From contig NC_077242.1 of the NCBI RefSeq assembly GCF_947179165.1, positions 38,263,097 through 38,327,096 of the forward strand: DNA of 64,000 nt. Reading direction: 5' to 3'. The notes beneath the pieces are model-generated. The model had not been told where the DNA came from, ran no database searches, and saw nothing but the letters and a program-made list of their open reading frames with translations. The DNA comes from Solanum dulcamara (lineage: Eukaryota; Streptophyta; Magnoliopsida; Solanales; Solanaceae). Position numbers and translations under genes: made by a program. Shown piece after piece: positions 1-12,540 of this stretch (within the stretch, counting starts at the first letter, position 1; the number at the start of each line of letters is the position of its first letter).

Positions 1-479
1 ATAACTTCTTTCCCAAAATTTGGCCTTGTTGAGAATAATACTATTACCCCCGGACCTAGCATTTGAGAACCCATTTTTATACTAGGCTCTATTAGAATCT
101 CTCATTCTCAATTCTTTGAGCTTTTCTCCCTTAATTTGCTCAGCGAGAGTCATGAGCCGAGATATATCCATTTCCTTAATAACCATAGTGGTATGAAATT
201 CTTTAGCAACCAAGTCGAATACCCCTAATATGAATTGATTTATTCATATACGTGGATCAATAACTAATGAAGGCGCATACTTGGATTGCTTCCTATTCAA
301 TAGTACCTTTATTTACCTTTTATAACTTCCATTGAGTATACCAAACTTGAGCAACACCCTTTAGTTGGTAAGCTGCCAACTCTACTTTCTCTTTTGATGA
401 CACCCCCATAATGCTCACTATCAGGTATAGTCAAGGCCACCTGGAGCAACTTGTCCTTAAGGACGACCTTTTCTACTCT
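1..479 (-). pseudogene. gag fragment, array copy I (knuckle outside window)
   Basis: Leftmost array copy, read from 479 down to 1. A frame at 309-491 opens with the post-knuckle segment and runs into the conserved gag middle: residues near its end read SLVYSME, the decayed form of VWYTQW in related gags. The linker ahead of the zinc knuckle reaches base 1, so the knuckle lies outside the window. Several stops are present and no function is expected. In an intact element this would be part of the Gag polyprotein that forms the cytoplasmic virus-like particle. Confidence 0.75.
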
Positions 480-1134
480 TTTTGGTAACATGAGGGCACT
501 CAGATTGCCTATGTCCTATTTTTGCACATCCGAAGCAAGCACCTGTTTCCATCAAACATCTTCCACCATGATTCTTCCCACATTTTGCACACTTGGGAAA
601 TGAAGGGCTAGTAGCATTCATGCCTTCTCCCTGAGCCTTAGGGTGTGACACCCTATCATTTACTAATTTTTTTGCCAAAATTTGTCCTTGTTGAGAATGG
701 CCACTACTACCACTGGACCTAGCATTTGAGAACCCAACTTCGTACCGGGCTCTCTTAGAATCAGTCAGTCCCATCTCTTTGAGCTTTTTTTCCTCAATTT
801 ACTCAATGAAAGTCATGAGCTGAGATATGTCCATTTCCTTGATAAGCATAGCGGTACGACATTTTTTAGAAACCATGTCAGATACCCCTATATGAATTGA
901 CTAATTTATGCACGTGGATCAACAACTAATGAAGGAGCATACCTGGATAGCTTCTCATTAAATAGGAACTTCATCCACCTTCCCTATCTTCCATTGAGTA
1001 TACCAAACCTGAACAACACCCTTGAGTTGGTAAGCCGCCAACTCCTCTTTCTCTTCCGACGACACCCTCATAATGCTCAGTATCTTTTAAATTCAAGTTC
1101 ACCTGCAACTTGGCCTTGATGATGGCCTTATTTA
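480..1134 (-). pseudogene. gag fragment, array copy II with intact CCHC knuckle
   Basis: Best copy in the array. The frame at 457-774 encodes the serine-rich linker (ARSSGSSGHSQQGQ), then CAKCGKNHGGRC, then a complete nucleocapsid knuckle CFGCAKIGHRQSEC (CX2CX4HX4C) at 496-537. Such knuckles bind the element's RNA during packaging. Upstream in reading direction, 770-1110 holds the gag middle with ELAAYQLK near 1025-1060. Stops and small deletions separate these blocks, so no full Gag can be made. Confidence 0.85.
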
Positions 1135-1757
1135 TGCTTGTTGGTAACATGAGGGAACTCTAATTGCCTATGTACCATTTTTCCACATTCGAAGAAAGCA
1201 CCTGTTCCCATCAAATATATCCATCCATGATTCTTCCCATATTTTGCCCACTTGGGAAATAAAGGGCTAGTAGCATTCACACATCCTCCTTTAGCCTTAG
1301 GGTATGACACCCCATTATTAACTAACTATTTCCCCTAAATTTAGACTTGTTGAGAATGGCTACTACTTGCACTGAACCTAGCATTTGAGAATCCATCTTC
1401 ATACCAGGATCTCTTAGAATCTCTCATTCTCATCTCTTTGAGCTTATGTCCCTCAATTTGCTCGGTGAAAGTCATGCGCTAAGATATGTCTATTGTTTTG
1501 ATAAGCACAACGGTATGATATTCTTTAGAAACAAATCAAATACCCTCAATATAAATTGACTCATTTGGGCACGTGGATTGACAACTAATAAAGGCGCATA
1601 CTTGGATAGGTTCCCATTTAATAGGACCTTTATAGACCATTTCTATATTCCATTTAGTGTACCAAACTTTAGCAACACCCTTGAGTTGGTAAGCTGCCAA
1701 CTCTTCTTTCTCTTCTAACGACACCCCAGAATGCTTACTATCTTGTAAACTCAAGTC
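1135..1757 (-). pseudogene. gag fragment, array copy III with lost knuckle cysteines
   Basis: Rightmost copy. The frame at 1536-1760 reads EEKEELAAYQLKGVAKVWYT, the hallmark middle of Solanaceae-type chromovirus gag. The frame at 1128-1310 covers linker and knuckle, but the zinc ligands are replaced: AFFECGKMVHRQLEF aligns to the CCHC knuckle of copy II with only the second Cys and the His left. The copy ends at about 1757, where sequence homologous to the interior of the family-A LTR start begins. Confidence 0.8.
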
Positions 1758-4700
1758 CACTTATGACACTAAGTCATTTATGATTTTTTGATATTGACTA
1801 TTCTATTGCTTAGTCGTTCGTTTGGCTTATATGCTTGTTTCCCTATTTTGGAGCTCTTGGAGTTTGAACATTTGACTTTGGTCAAAACTCCAAAAGATGA
1901 CCTTAAAATAGAATTATTACCTATCCATCAACTCTAGAAGGGACATTTTAGGATAGTAGCATGTTCAGTTTGAGTCCAAGACTTTTGGTGCGAGTTTAAG
2001 CCATTTTAGCCTTTAAGCTTTAGCCTAAGTTTGACTTTAGTCAACGTTCTTGGAAAACATGCTTGGATTGAAATTTAGCTAGAGCGGTTATCTACGAAAT
2101 GTTGACTTTGGTCTAGAATGACTTTTCGTGCAGTTTGTGAGGCTTCCGATCTCATTTTGAGCCTCCTTGTAAAATTGGCTAAAATAGTGCTTAGGTGTGC
2201 AATCTAATTTTTGTTGAGCTGACCTCAAATGGAAATTTTGACTACTCTATTGAGTCCCAAAAACTGAATTTCATAGGGTAGTATAGTCTCTTTGTGTGCA
2301 CGAGATTCTAAATGAATCCCGAGCACCCCATCAGAAAATTTTAACTTTGCCAAAAGTTGTGTTGTAGTAGTATCTGGTGCAGGCACTTTTGTGCTTTGTG
2401 ATCATGTCATAAATTCGCATTCATAGAGGATACTTGTCTTGGCCTTCACATTCAGGAAGGCTGCCATATTCGCGAAGGCATTTTGCCTTTTTTATTGCGT
2501 TAGCGGGCAGGTCTCTGCGATCACGGAGTGGAGTCACCTCGACCCTCTGCGTTTGTGGGAGACTTTCCACATTTACAAAGGAGGAGTTGGGTCAACTAGA
2601 CCTTGTTGACATTTGTGATCGCAGCCTTGTGGTTTGTGTTTGTGATGGTCATTGATTGGTCCCTTTAAATAAATATCAACTCATTTTTCAACCTTTTCCC
2701 TCAACTTTAAATTGTGATTTTGAGAGCTATACACCTCCATTTTGGATGACTCATAGTCCAACGTGTTTCAAAGGCTTATGGCTAAATATTGGGATGTTCG
2801 GGGACTTTTGGGTACTCTCCGTTTGATATAAATTCCATAAAATACGTATTGTCCTAGTTATTTAATGGGGTTTAAATTGTGAAATTCTTGCATATTCTGG
2901 TTCGGGCTGTTTCGAGCCCCGAATCGTGCTGCATATTTTAACACAAGTTCAAGAAGGTAATTAGGATCTTTTCACAAGTCAATTTTGGGATTCTCAACAA
3001 GGATTCCACAATTTCATTTTAGACCCAATTTTGGGTTTGTCTAAAAAAAATGCAATTTTGGCATTTAAATGTCTGTATTGACAAGATGATCAATATTTTG
3101 ATTTGCGTGGCGTAAGTTGGATGTGGTTCGGGAAGAATGGCTTTGGATTCATGGACTTTGGAGCGTGTGTTCGATTTCGAGGTAGGCTACGATTTACTTA
3201 TTTCTTGATTGTGCTTCTTAAGATATTATTGAGTATATTGTACATGTGATTTAGGATTGTATCTGGAAGGTTTCATAATCTTTTTCCTATCCCTATTTCT
3301 TGATTCCCGTTTGATCTTTAGGCTTTTTAGTATTGGAAAATCCTTAGTTTCGGTTGGTAATCCCTATCTTATGCCTTAGTCTAGTGTTGTTAAATTCCTT
3401 TAGCATTGTTGTTTGATGCTTGTTATTAGCCGGTGTGATTATTATCTTAGAATGGTATTGGTTGAACCTTATTTATTATAGTGGCTTCTTGTGAGAACTT
3501 CTTGGGTTTGGTTCCTTCACTAGTACGGGGACCATGAGGTTGTGATGGGATTTTTCTGCTTTGGCCCTGCTTAGGCTTGTGATTGTGTGAAAATCCTTAT
3601 CTTATGATTAGACCTTGGATCCTTCGATGCATATTATTTCCATAAGATAGAGTTAACGGTATTTTGGTCCTTTGAATGTTATCCTTAGGTAGATGTTGAG
3701 GTTCTAAAGTTACTCCTTCGTTTGTTGACTCATTACAATTCCTTTCATTTCCTTACTAGAGATGTGCCTTATTATGCTATTGTTGTTGAGTTGGAATATT
3801 TTAGGTCCAAGGCCTTGATCAAGGATTAACATGATTCTAGGTTAGTTTCTGTACTCTAGGTGTGAGGTACTTGCTGTGTATATTGTGTTGCTATTTTCTT
3901 GAGTTGTTTGGATCCTAGTGATGGCATGCATTGCATTGGTTGCTTATTTACACATGTTTTTATACCATATCGGGGCATGCATTGGCTTGATCATCTCTTT
4001 TTGAGGAAACAGGGTTATTGCCATTTTTACTACTAAGCTTATCTTTTAATGAGAGTCATACCACCTAGATCTTAATAATTAACTAATTATGGATATTTAT
4101 GAATCATCGAGGACATTCTCCATTTCTACTTGAAATATTAGAGGCATCTCGGATGTACTCAATTTTTACTTCTTTGGTTGGGGTTCGTGGATTGTTGTGA
4201 TAATTCTCTTGGTTATATTGATGATCTCCAATCACACAGATAGAGTGAAAGTCCTAGATCGAGACTAGGTAGGTATATATAGAAACTCTGAAGTCTCCCA
4301 TATACTTGTCTATTTGTGTGACCCACTGAAAAAAGAATAGGGAGGTACATATAGTTCCTACCTTGCAGGCTGGGACTGAGGGGTGGGTATATATATCTTG
4401 GTACTATGGCACTACTAAATTTGATTGCATTACTCTCATTCATATGCATTGCTTATCATCACCATAATTTGATGTTGACCTATTGGTCCTATAGAGGCCA
4501 TATGGGTTTTTATTTGTGATGATGTACCTACCAATCATATAGGGCTTTGCATACTTAAGGCAGTGCGAGGGATGGTCCTTTTGTTTGAAGGTAGGTACTG
4601 CCTTATTTTCTCCTATTTAAATCTTTTTATACAGGGCATGTTTTATAATAACCTTATTAGAATTTACGTGTTGTTGTGATTACTTCCCTGGTATATTTTT

Positions 4701-5350
4701 GGCTAGTTATCTCCCTTAGTAGAGCTTTTCATGTATAGGTTGATGGGCTAGCACATCTAGGTTCATCCTTTACTTCTTTTACTTGCTTCCTGTACTTTTT
4801 TTCTGTGTTTAAGCGTGTTACTTATGATATATTCTCCTGTCTTACAGGGTTATTATGCCTATTTTATATTTGGAGCTCAATCGGCCTGTGCCTTTTGAGT
4901 GCCACTTATTGGTATTCATACTATACCTCTACACCCTATAGATCATAGTATGAGTTTTCGTTGCTGATTTGGATCTCGTGCAGAGAAGCTCTTAGGGTTT
5001 AGAGATTGGAGTGAGCTCCTGACGTTTAGAATTACCTATCTCCCTTTTTACTGTATAGGACTAGTCTTTATTTTATCATATGTACTTATATGTTATTTGT
5101 ATAAGCTTGTACTCTTGTTTTGAATAGAAGTTTGACTACCGACTGATACCAGATCTTAGGGGTTTATTTTTGTATTGATTATATTCATTCTCTTTCCTAT
5201 ATTTGTTATTGTCATTGTCATTGTTATCTTCTGCATTCTTTACTTCCGTGTGATAGCTTGTTGTCTATGGATTCGGTCTATAGGTTAGTCTTACCTACTG
5301 GTGGAATATAGTAGGTTCCATCATGACCTGAGAAATCAGGTGGTGAAAGA
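1758..5350 (+). repeat. Family-A long LTR, copy A1 (5' LTR, start truncated)
   Basis: A 3.6-kb non-coding block that is homologous along its length to 8334-12042 and in its first part to 58412-60756. It ends at a tRNA-Met-type primer-binding site (5351), so it is a 5' LTR. Roughly the first 70 bp are missing, cut where the gag array begins. Around 2410-2660 it carries CG-rich palindromic words such as TTCGCGAA, GCGATCACGG and GATCGCAG, matched in copy A2. No TG terminus is visible at the left. No gene is seen in this stretch. Confidence 0.8.
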
Positions 5351-5363
5351 TTGGTATCAAAGG
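5351..5363 (+). promoter_or_regulatory. Primer-binding site of element A
   Basis: TTGGTATCAAAGG immediately follows the A1 LTR. It matches the TGGTATCAGAGC site complementary to the 3' end of initiator tRNA-Met, with an A replacing one base. It fixes the LTR end and the element's orientation. The equivalent place after copy A2 (about 12043) is decayed to TGGATTATATAAGAG. Confidence 0.75.
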
Positions 5364-5539
5364 TATAGGTTCACTGATATCGTTGGTATAAGAGCAAGTG
5401 CCTAGTAAAGTCCTATAGATCAATACAGAGACGTCTGTCTCCTATGTTTGGGAGGCTATAGGGCATTCATATGAAATTCTATTCTTGACTCATTATCTAG
5501 TGACTTTGTTTCATTTAACCTCTAAATTGCTTCGTTTGA

Positions 5540-6660
5540 CCTACTTTCTCCGAGATGGATAACACAAAGTTTTTGATAAATACATATGAGACCTTTACTC
5601 ATATCACTAGAACTTCGATGCTTTATCAGGACATCAATGATGTACAGAAGTAGAGGGGATCAGGGGGCAACCTAGTTTCGATAGAGTTAGTGGTCTCTTC
5701 GACTCCTTAGGGTTTCATGTTAGAGATTTCGAGTCTATTCAAGGATACACTGCAGATAGGTCTGATTTTGGGTACATTGAGTTGTTCTCATCCTTGAGTT
5801 AGGTTTGTAGTTTTTTAGTAGAGTTCTTTATTGGTTTTTGAGTATTGATTGAGTTTCTTGAGTGGGATGGGCAGACTCCTTTATTGTTTCTTAAAAAGAG
5901 GGATATGACGAAGCGATTTATTTGAGGATTGACTATGCCACTCTGTCTAGCATCAGAGCACTTGATAGTAGATGTATCTACTATGCATGTGTTGAGACTT
6001 ATAGAGGTAGTGGTAAGAGGCCCCATCGTTAGCACATAAAAAATAGTATCTCACCTGAAGGTAGGTATCATCTTAGTGAGGGTCAACCTTACTCTCGACC
6101 ATTTGGGTCTATGGTGGGAGAACCTCAGGTTCTAGGTGGTTCTATGGTAGGTTATGGTACCCACCATAGATAGAGTTCATGACTGAATTCTCAGGGTTTG
6201 CCACTTGGATATTAAGGTTTTGGGGCTTAGACCACTTCAGTTGGTTTATCTCAGTGGGTAGCATTTGGTGGGAAGTTCTATACATACGGTGAGTTGGGGC
6301 AACCGTCTAGGTAGTTTCCTACAGTCACATATTATAGGCAACATGCATGGTAGGATCAGCCCCATAAGGCATCGATACTATCAGCTAGGGGTGGTCCCAC
6401 TAGTGCTAGAGGTGGTATTTAGTTTGGTAGAAGTAGCCAGGGCCACTCACCACATCTTTCACATCAGACTTTAACATATGTGGGTTGTCTTTCTTATAGG
6501 GGAGTTGGTCATCAGTCTAGAGAGTGTTCCCGAAGTAGGACCATTTCATAGTCTTCTCGGTTTAGACAACCTTTTGTGTTTGTAGCACCCTTGGTTAGAG
6601 GTTGTACCTTGGGTATTCCAGTTAGTAGTGCAGATGTTTACTTTAAGGTCAAACACGATT
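5540..6660 (+). pseudogene. gag remnant of element A
   Basis: Stop-ridden coding remnant after the A1 leader. Readable pieces include a basic stretch near 5900-5990 (RFIRGLT-like), Ser/Gly-rich linker segments, and a decayed nucleocapsid knuckle at 6486-6527: CLSYRGVGHQSREC, with three of four zinc ligands and the second Cys changed to Tyr. A short VFVAPLVRG..PVSSADVY segment follows, in the position where protease would begin. The order matches gag then protease of Ty3/Gypsy elements. It is broken in all frames and is assigned by composition and the knuckle only. Confidence 0.6.
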
Positions 6661-8333
6661 CATTCATCACTTATACACGCTGACCGAGGCTTGATGTCAT
6701 AGGTATTACAAGAATGAATCTGATCCTTTATTACTTTTACCCTAAACCTCTTATAATGTATGGAATTAGGTTTTCATACCTATACTTGCTTATATGCCTT
6801 ACTGACTATTTACTATTTATTGTGAAATACATACTTAGCAATATGTGTTTGTGTTTATCCCCTGTAGTTGATTCTTTACATAGTGGATGGTTTTTTGTAT
6901 TGTTCTTTGTTTGGAATAGTGGTAGAGTAGCTATTTTTACCTTTGTTCATAGATGGCTTTGAGTTTTTTAGAATTTAATTTCTTCTATGTTGGTTTACTT
7001 AGATTAGATGGCTTCATTCTCAGCCTGGTATGTCTTTGTTAGTAGGTGAGAGGTGGGTTGAACAGATAGTGCATGAAGGAATGTTTAGTTTGAGTAGGTT
7101 ATGACATATCGTGCTTGTCGATTCTTTCTGGTGCCTTAACCTTTTCTTCAGCTCCTAAGGCTGTGGCGTTGAGTTTTTACTCTCTTTTCCTACCTAGTTG
7201 GTTCCTGTATGGCAGTCGTGGAGTTTGGGTTTGGTGATTAAGTTGCGATTTTTTCTCCTTATGTGTTATAACATCAAATAGTTGTATTTTAGTTAACAAG
7301 GTTGGAAATGGACTTTCTTCAGAATGTTCTAAGTATAGCGATGACTTGGACAAAAGTGTTTTATGGAAGGTTTCTGTGGGACTCATGGAAGAGATAGAGA
7401 AATACGGTTATGATCAATCAGTTGTTATCTTAAAGGGGTAAATTATGGAGAGAGAGTGTCCATATTGTTAAATATTGATACATCAGACAAGCTTTAGGGT
7501 ACTTTTACCATTTATAGACCTACAGGTGTTTGGCTATCATTACTTGAGAATCCTATTATGAGCATTTTCTACATTGGTTTGTTAGTAGTTTAGGAGGTTA
7601 AACTTTTGGTTGGGGTTATGTGTGGTAGCTTTCACTAGCGGCTTCTATGCGACAACCTTAGATAGAGATGGGGAATCTTCTCAAGTAAATCTTGGAATCA
7701 ACAACTCTTGCATGCTTCAAGATGAGAGATTTGTGGGTCATTATGGTTATCTTGTGGTGTTCATTGTGGTGGTTTATTTTTATTTTTGTCACTCTTTAAA
7801 AGGGTTGATATGCTTGTTCGCTACATATCATCTTAGTTTTCATTGGATTAGGGTGGTTTACATAGATTTGCACTCGAAGATTTGTACATGGACTAATGGA
7901 ATTATTGCCTATTGCTTTTATGTTAGATTCTCATATTGGTTCGATTTTCTAGATGTTTCATTGGTAGAAAAGTGACATTAGAGTTGGTCTCACTGCGGTT
8001 TTTCCACTTGTGGATTTAGTCATCCCTTGGAGTAGCCTTTCAATTGTGAAAGATTAATTTCAGACTCAAGTTATGGGTTTTGGGAGTCATTGGGTTAGAC
8101 TTTGGATATGTGCCCTACACTAAGTTAATTACTTTGGTATTTACTGCTCTTTGATGTTTAGGTGGTGCTTGACTTTCCTTCATGGTTGTTGTTCGCGTGG
8201 CTATTTAGGCAGTGTTCAGATAGTGCTAAGAAATGTTAGTATGGTTTAGGATCGGTGGGACACCCATAATGACTAAAGAGTGTTGAGTTTGGAGTATACT
8301 TTGGTCGATAAAAGTACTTTTAGTAGTGGATGA
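6661..8333 (+). other. Unrecognised internal DNA of element A
   Basis: A 1.7-kb stretch between the gag remnant and the second LTR, where pol would be expected. I could not recognise RT, RNase H or integrase motifs on either strand. The longest open frame is 121 codons (7610-7975, +), hydrophobic and without motifs, and probably chance. The last 50 bp (GATAAAAGT..TTTTAGTAGTGG) match the sequence just before the element-B LTR, so this end is genuine element 3' UTR. Confidence 0.5.
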
Positions 8334-11300
8334 TGTAATGACCCTCCAGGTTATTTACATCTTTACCTGGTAATTTTTGCATTCATAGCTTTCTTGTAGT
8401 GACCCCAAGTCACTTATGATATATTGGCATTGACTGGTTGGTCACTTGGTCATTCTTTTTGATTTTATGGTTGTTTCCCTATTTTTGAGCTTTTAGAGTT
8501 TGAACGGTTGATTTCGGTCAAAACTTTTGGAAAAATGACCTCAAAATAGAAGTCTGATGGTTCCATCAACTCCGAAATGGTCATTTTATGGAAGTAGCTT
8601 GTTCGGCTCTAGTCCCGAGCCTTTTGGTGCGAGTTTGAGCCATTTGGAATTCTAACCTTTAAGCTTTAGCTTAAGTTTCACTTTGGTCAACATTCTTGGA
8701 AATCATGCTCGGATTGAAATTTTATCAGCACAATTAGCTTCGGAATGTCTAGTTTAATCTAGAATGACCTTTTGATGGTTCCCAACGCTCTTGGTCTCAT
8801 TTTAAGCCTCCTTATAAGATTGGAAAAAATGACGCTTGGGTGTGGGACCCACTTTTTATTGAGATGACCTTTGATGGAAATTTTGACTGTGCCTTTGAGT
8901 CTGTAACATTGAATTTGGTTGGGTAAGATAGTCCATTTTTGCATATAGGATTCCGAAGGAAACCTGAGTATCCCATCAGAGACTTTGGACTTTGCCAAAA
9001 GCTGTGTTGCAGTAGTATGTGGTGCTGGCACTTTTGTGCTTTTCGATCATGACATGGGTGCTATATTTGTGGAGACCATTTTTCTTGGCTTTCGCATTCG
9101 CGAAGGTGCTGCCGTATTCATGAAGGCTTTGTGCTTAGTTTATTGCGTACGCGGGAAGGTCTCTACGATCGTGGAGAGGAGTCACCTCGACCATCCACTT
9201 TTGTAGGAGAACCTCCACTTTGAGAAGGATGATTTGGTTCAACTAGACCCTCTTGACCTTCATAATTACGGCTTTGGGGCCCGCATTTGCGATGGTCATT
9301 GACTGATCCCTTTAGATAAAGATCAACCCATTTTCAGCCTTTTCTGTCAAATTCAAATTAACATTTTGAGAGCTATACATCTCTGTTCTGGGTGATTCAA
9401 AGTCCAACATGTTAGAAAAGTTTGTGGATATGTATTGGGATGCTCAGGAATTTTGGGTACTCTCCATCTGATGTAAATTCCATAAAATACATGTTGTCCT
9501 AGTTGGTTAATAGGGTTTGTATTGTGAATTTCTTTCATGTTCTGGTTCATACTTTTCCGAGCCCCGAATTATGTTCTATTTTGGAATACAAGTTTGGCGA
9601 GGTCATTAAGACCTTTTCATGGAGTCAATTTCAGGATTCCCTACATGTGTCCCACAATCCCGTTTTAGACCCAATTTTAGATTCATCTAAAAAAATATGA
9701 TTTCAGCATCAAAATATCTGTATTGACGATGTGATCAATATTTTGATAGAGTGATAGTAAATTGGAGGTGCTTCAAGAATAAAAGCTTTAGATTTGTGGA
9801 ATTTGGAGGTCCTGTGTTCAGCTTCGATATAGGCTACGATCTACTTATTCCTTGATTTTGCTTTTTATGATATTATTTAGCATATTGTGCATGTGATTTA
9901 GCATTGTATGTGGCGGGTTGAGGATTCTCTTCCATGTCCCAATTTCTTGATTCCCGCTTGAGCTTTAGGCTTGTTAGAATTGGGAAATCCTTAGTTTTAG
10001 TTGTTAATACCTTTTCTATGCTTTAGTCTATTGTTTCCCAATTCCTTTGGCATTGTTGTTCGATGCTTATTATTAGCCTATGTGATTAGTATCTTAGAAT
10101 GATGTTGGTTTATCCATAGTTATTATAGTGGTTTCTAATAAGAACTTCTTGGGTTTGGTGCATTTGTTACTGCAGGGATCATGAGGTTTTGCTAGGATTT
10201 GTGAGGTTTGGCTCTGTTTAGGCCAATGATTGTGATGAAATCCTCTTCTTATGGTTAGACCTTGGATCCTTTAACGCATATTATAGCCATAGGATAGAGT
10301 TGACGGTATTTTGGTCTGTTGAATATTATCTTTAGGTAGATTTTGATGTTCTTAAGTTTCTCTTTCATTTGTTAACTCTTTACAATTTCTTTCATTGCAT
10401 GAGTAGAGATGTTCCTTATTAAGCCATTAATGTTGAGATTGTTAGAGTTATTTGGGATCGAGGATTAGCTGGATTCAAGGTTAGTTTCTGTACTTTAGGA
10501 GTGAGGTACTTGCTTTTTATATTGTGTTTCTATTTCCTTGAGTTGTTTGGATTTTGGTGATGGAATGCATTGCATTGGTTGATCATTTACACATGTTTTG
10601 TGGTACTATTTTGGGGCACACATTTGTTTTATCATCGCTTTTTGTGGAAAAAGGGTTGTTGCTCTTTTTACTACTAAACTTATCTTTTAATGGAAGTCGT
10701 ACCACCTAGATATTTTTGATAAATTGATTATGGATATTAACAAGGTGTCAAGGACATACTACTTTTCTACTTGAAATATTAGAGGAAATTGGGATGTATT
10801 CACTTGTTACTTGATCGGTCAGGGCTTGTGGACCGTTGTGATGATTCTTTTTGTTATATTGATGATCAACAGGCACACTGATGGAGCAAAGAGACCTAAA
10901 TTGGGACCAAGCAGTTATATATGGACACTTTCGAGTCCCTCATAAATTCCTCTATCTGTGTGATCCACTAAAACAAGATGATAGAGGTGCACATGGGTCC
11001 TACCTTGCTGGCCGAGACTGAGGGGTATGCATATATATCTTTATACTATGGCACTACTGGTTTTATTGCATTACTGTCATTCATATGCATTTCCTATCAC
11101 CCGCATAATTGTGGTGAACCTGTTTGTCTTATGGAGGCAATACAAATTTTAGTTTGTGATTATGTATCTGCAGGCATATAGGGCTCGGTAAGATTTTGGT
11201 TGGCTATTTGTATACTTATAGCAGTGTAAGGATGGTTCTTTTATTTGAAGGTAGGTATTGCTCGTGTTTTCTCCTATTTGACTGTTTCTATGCAGGGCAT

Positions 11301-12042
11301 GTTTTTGAATAGCCTTATTAGAGGTTTCATTCTATTATGATTATTTTTGCTAGTATGTTTCTGGCTAGTTGTTTCCCTTTGCAGAGCTTGTCTATATAGG
11401 TTGATAGGCTAGCTAATCCAAGTTCTCCCTTTACTTCTTTTACCTACTTTGTTTACTCTCTTTCGATGTTTCAGCATGTTCATATTATGAGTTTCAGTGG
11501 TTTCTTTATTACTTGTGATATATGCTCATGTATTACTTGCTAATTATGCTTGTTTTATCTTTGGAGCTCAGTCGGCCTATGCCTATTGAGTGACATTTGT
11601 TGGTACTCATACTACACTTTTGCACCCTGCAAATTATAGTACATGTTCTCATTTCTAATTTGGATTTCGTGTGGAGCAGCTCTTGGGATTCAGAGGCTGG
11701 GGTGACCTCCATGCATTCAGAGTTATCTATCTCCCTCTATATTGGACAAGACTAGTCTTTATTTAATTTTCAGAGATAGTCTGTACTTATATCTTATTTT
11801 TATAAGCTTGTACTCTTGTTTTGACTAGAAGCTCAACTACCGACTAATACCAGGTTTGGGGTTTATTTTTGTATTGATTTTATTCTATCTCTTTCCTATA
11901 TTTATTATTATTTCATTATTATCTTCCTCATTTTTTGGTTCTGTGAGTAATTCCATTGTCTTTAGCTCTAGGCTATGGATTAGTCTTACCTATTGATGGG
12001 ATATAGTAGGTGCCATCATGACCTGAGGAATAAGATCATGAC
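8334..12042 (+). repeat. Family-A long LTR, copy A2 (complete, ~3.7 kb)
   Basis: Begins TGTAATGACCC after a 3'-UTR-like stretch shared with element B and is colinear with A1 to its end near 12042. CG-rich palindromic words lie at 9090-9310. The copy is followed by another 150 bp of leader that also matches the sequence after A1. It therefore has internal-region sequence on both sides, like the middle LTR of a recombined tandem element. No coding content. Confidence 0.8.
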
Positions 12043-12190
12043 TGGATTATATAAGAGCTATATGTTCACTGGTATCATTTGTACTAGAGAAAGTGCTTAG
12101 TAGAGTCCCGCGGATCAGTGCAGAGATGTTCGTATCCTATCTTCTGGAGGGTATAGGGAATTCTTAGGAAATTCCATTCTTGACTACTTA
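12043..12190 (+). other. Second copy of the element-A leader, cut at 12190
   Basis: Homologous to 5351-5492 after A1: shared blocks include TTCACTG.TATC, GTGC.TAGTA.AGTCC and the terminal ATTCTTGACT. Similarity stops at about 12185, where integrase coding sequence from a different element begins. That is a chimeric junction rather than a normal leader-gag boundary. Confidence 0.65.
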
Positions 12191-12540
12191 TGGAAAGGAA
12201 AATTGAGTCCTAGGTACATTAGACCTTATAAGATATTGAGACTTGTTGGCAAAGTATTTTATGAGTTAGATTTGCCACTTGAATTAGCTATGGTTCACCC
12301 GGTGTTTCATGTGTCTATGTTGAGAAAGTTCGTGGGTGATCCAACTTCCATTGTGACATTGGAAGATATAACTGTTGAAGAGAATTTGACTTAAGAAGTT
12401 TCAGTAGGAATCTTGGACCGTCAAGTTAAAAATTTAAGGAATAAAGAAGTTGCATCCGTCAAAGTGTTATGGAGGAATCAACAAGTAGAAAGTACTCTTG
12501 GGAAGCGAAGGTGGATATGATGAAATGATACTCGTACCTC
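12191..12540 (+). pseudogene. Integrase C-terminus and chromodomain, chromovirus
   Basis: The frame starting near 12203 reads MSPRYIRPYKILRLVG and continues through HPVFHVSMLRKF, the integrase C-terminal domain of chromoviruses. After a stop at about 12392 it continues as EVSVGILDRQVKNLRNKEVA, the start of the terminal chromodomain, which in intact elements is thought to direct integration into heterochromatin through histone marks. The chromodomain later shifts frame (ends near 12540). Everything upstream of the integrase C-terminus is missing because of the junction at 12190. Confidence 0.85.

Larger units (their letters stand above)
1..1757 (-). repeat. Tandem array of a ~660-bp gag segment (about 2.7 copies)
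   Basis: Three head-to-tail degenerate copies of one chromovirus gag segment lie on the minus strand. The shared word CTTGTTGAG starts at 25, 687 and 1346, giving spacings of 662 and 659 bp. Other blocks repeat at the same spacing, for example the 'agtcatgagc..agatatgtccatt' stretch near 148, 810 and 1473. Each unit holds the gag middle region, a serine-rich linker and the zinc-knuckle region. All three units share the same internal deletion joining the WE..K segment directly to the YAPS segment, so the deletion predates the duplication. The array runs off the left edge and ends where a family-A LTR begins. Confidence 0.85.

Noticed and set aside
2434..2655. 73-codon GC-richer frame that might be a small gene
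   Set aside because: It coincides with the CG palindrome zone of the A1 LTR, and the matching region in A2 does not keep the same protein.
7610..7975. 121-codon frame with hydrophobic stretches, a possible membrane protein
   Set aside because: No motif, no promoter context, and surrounded by decayed retroelement sequence. AT-rich DNA readily gives hydrophobic chance frames.
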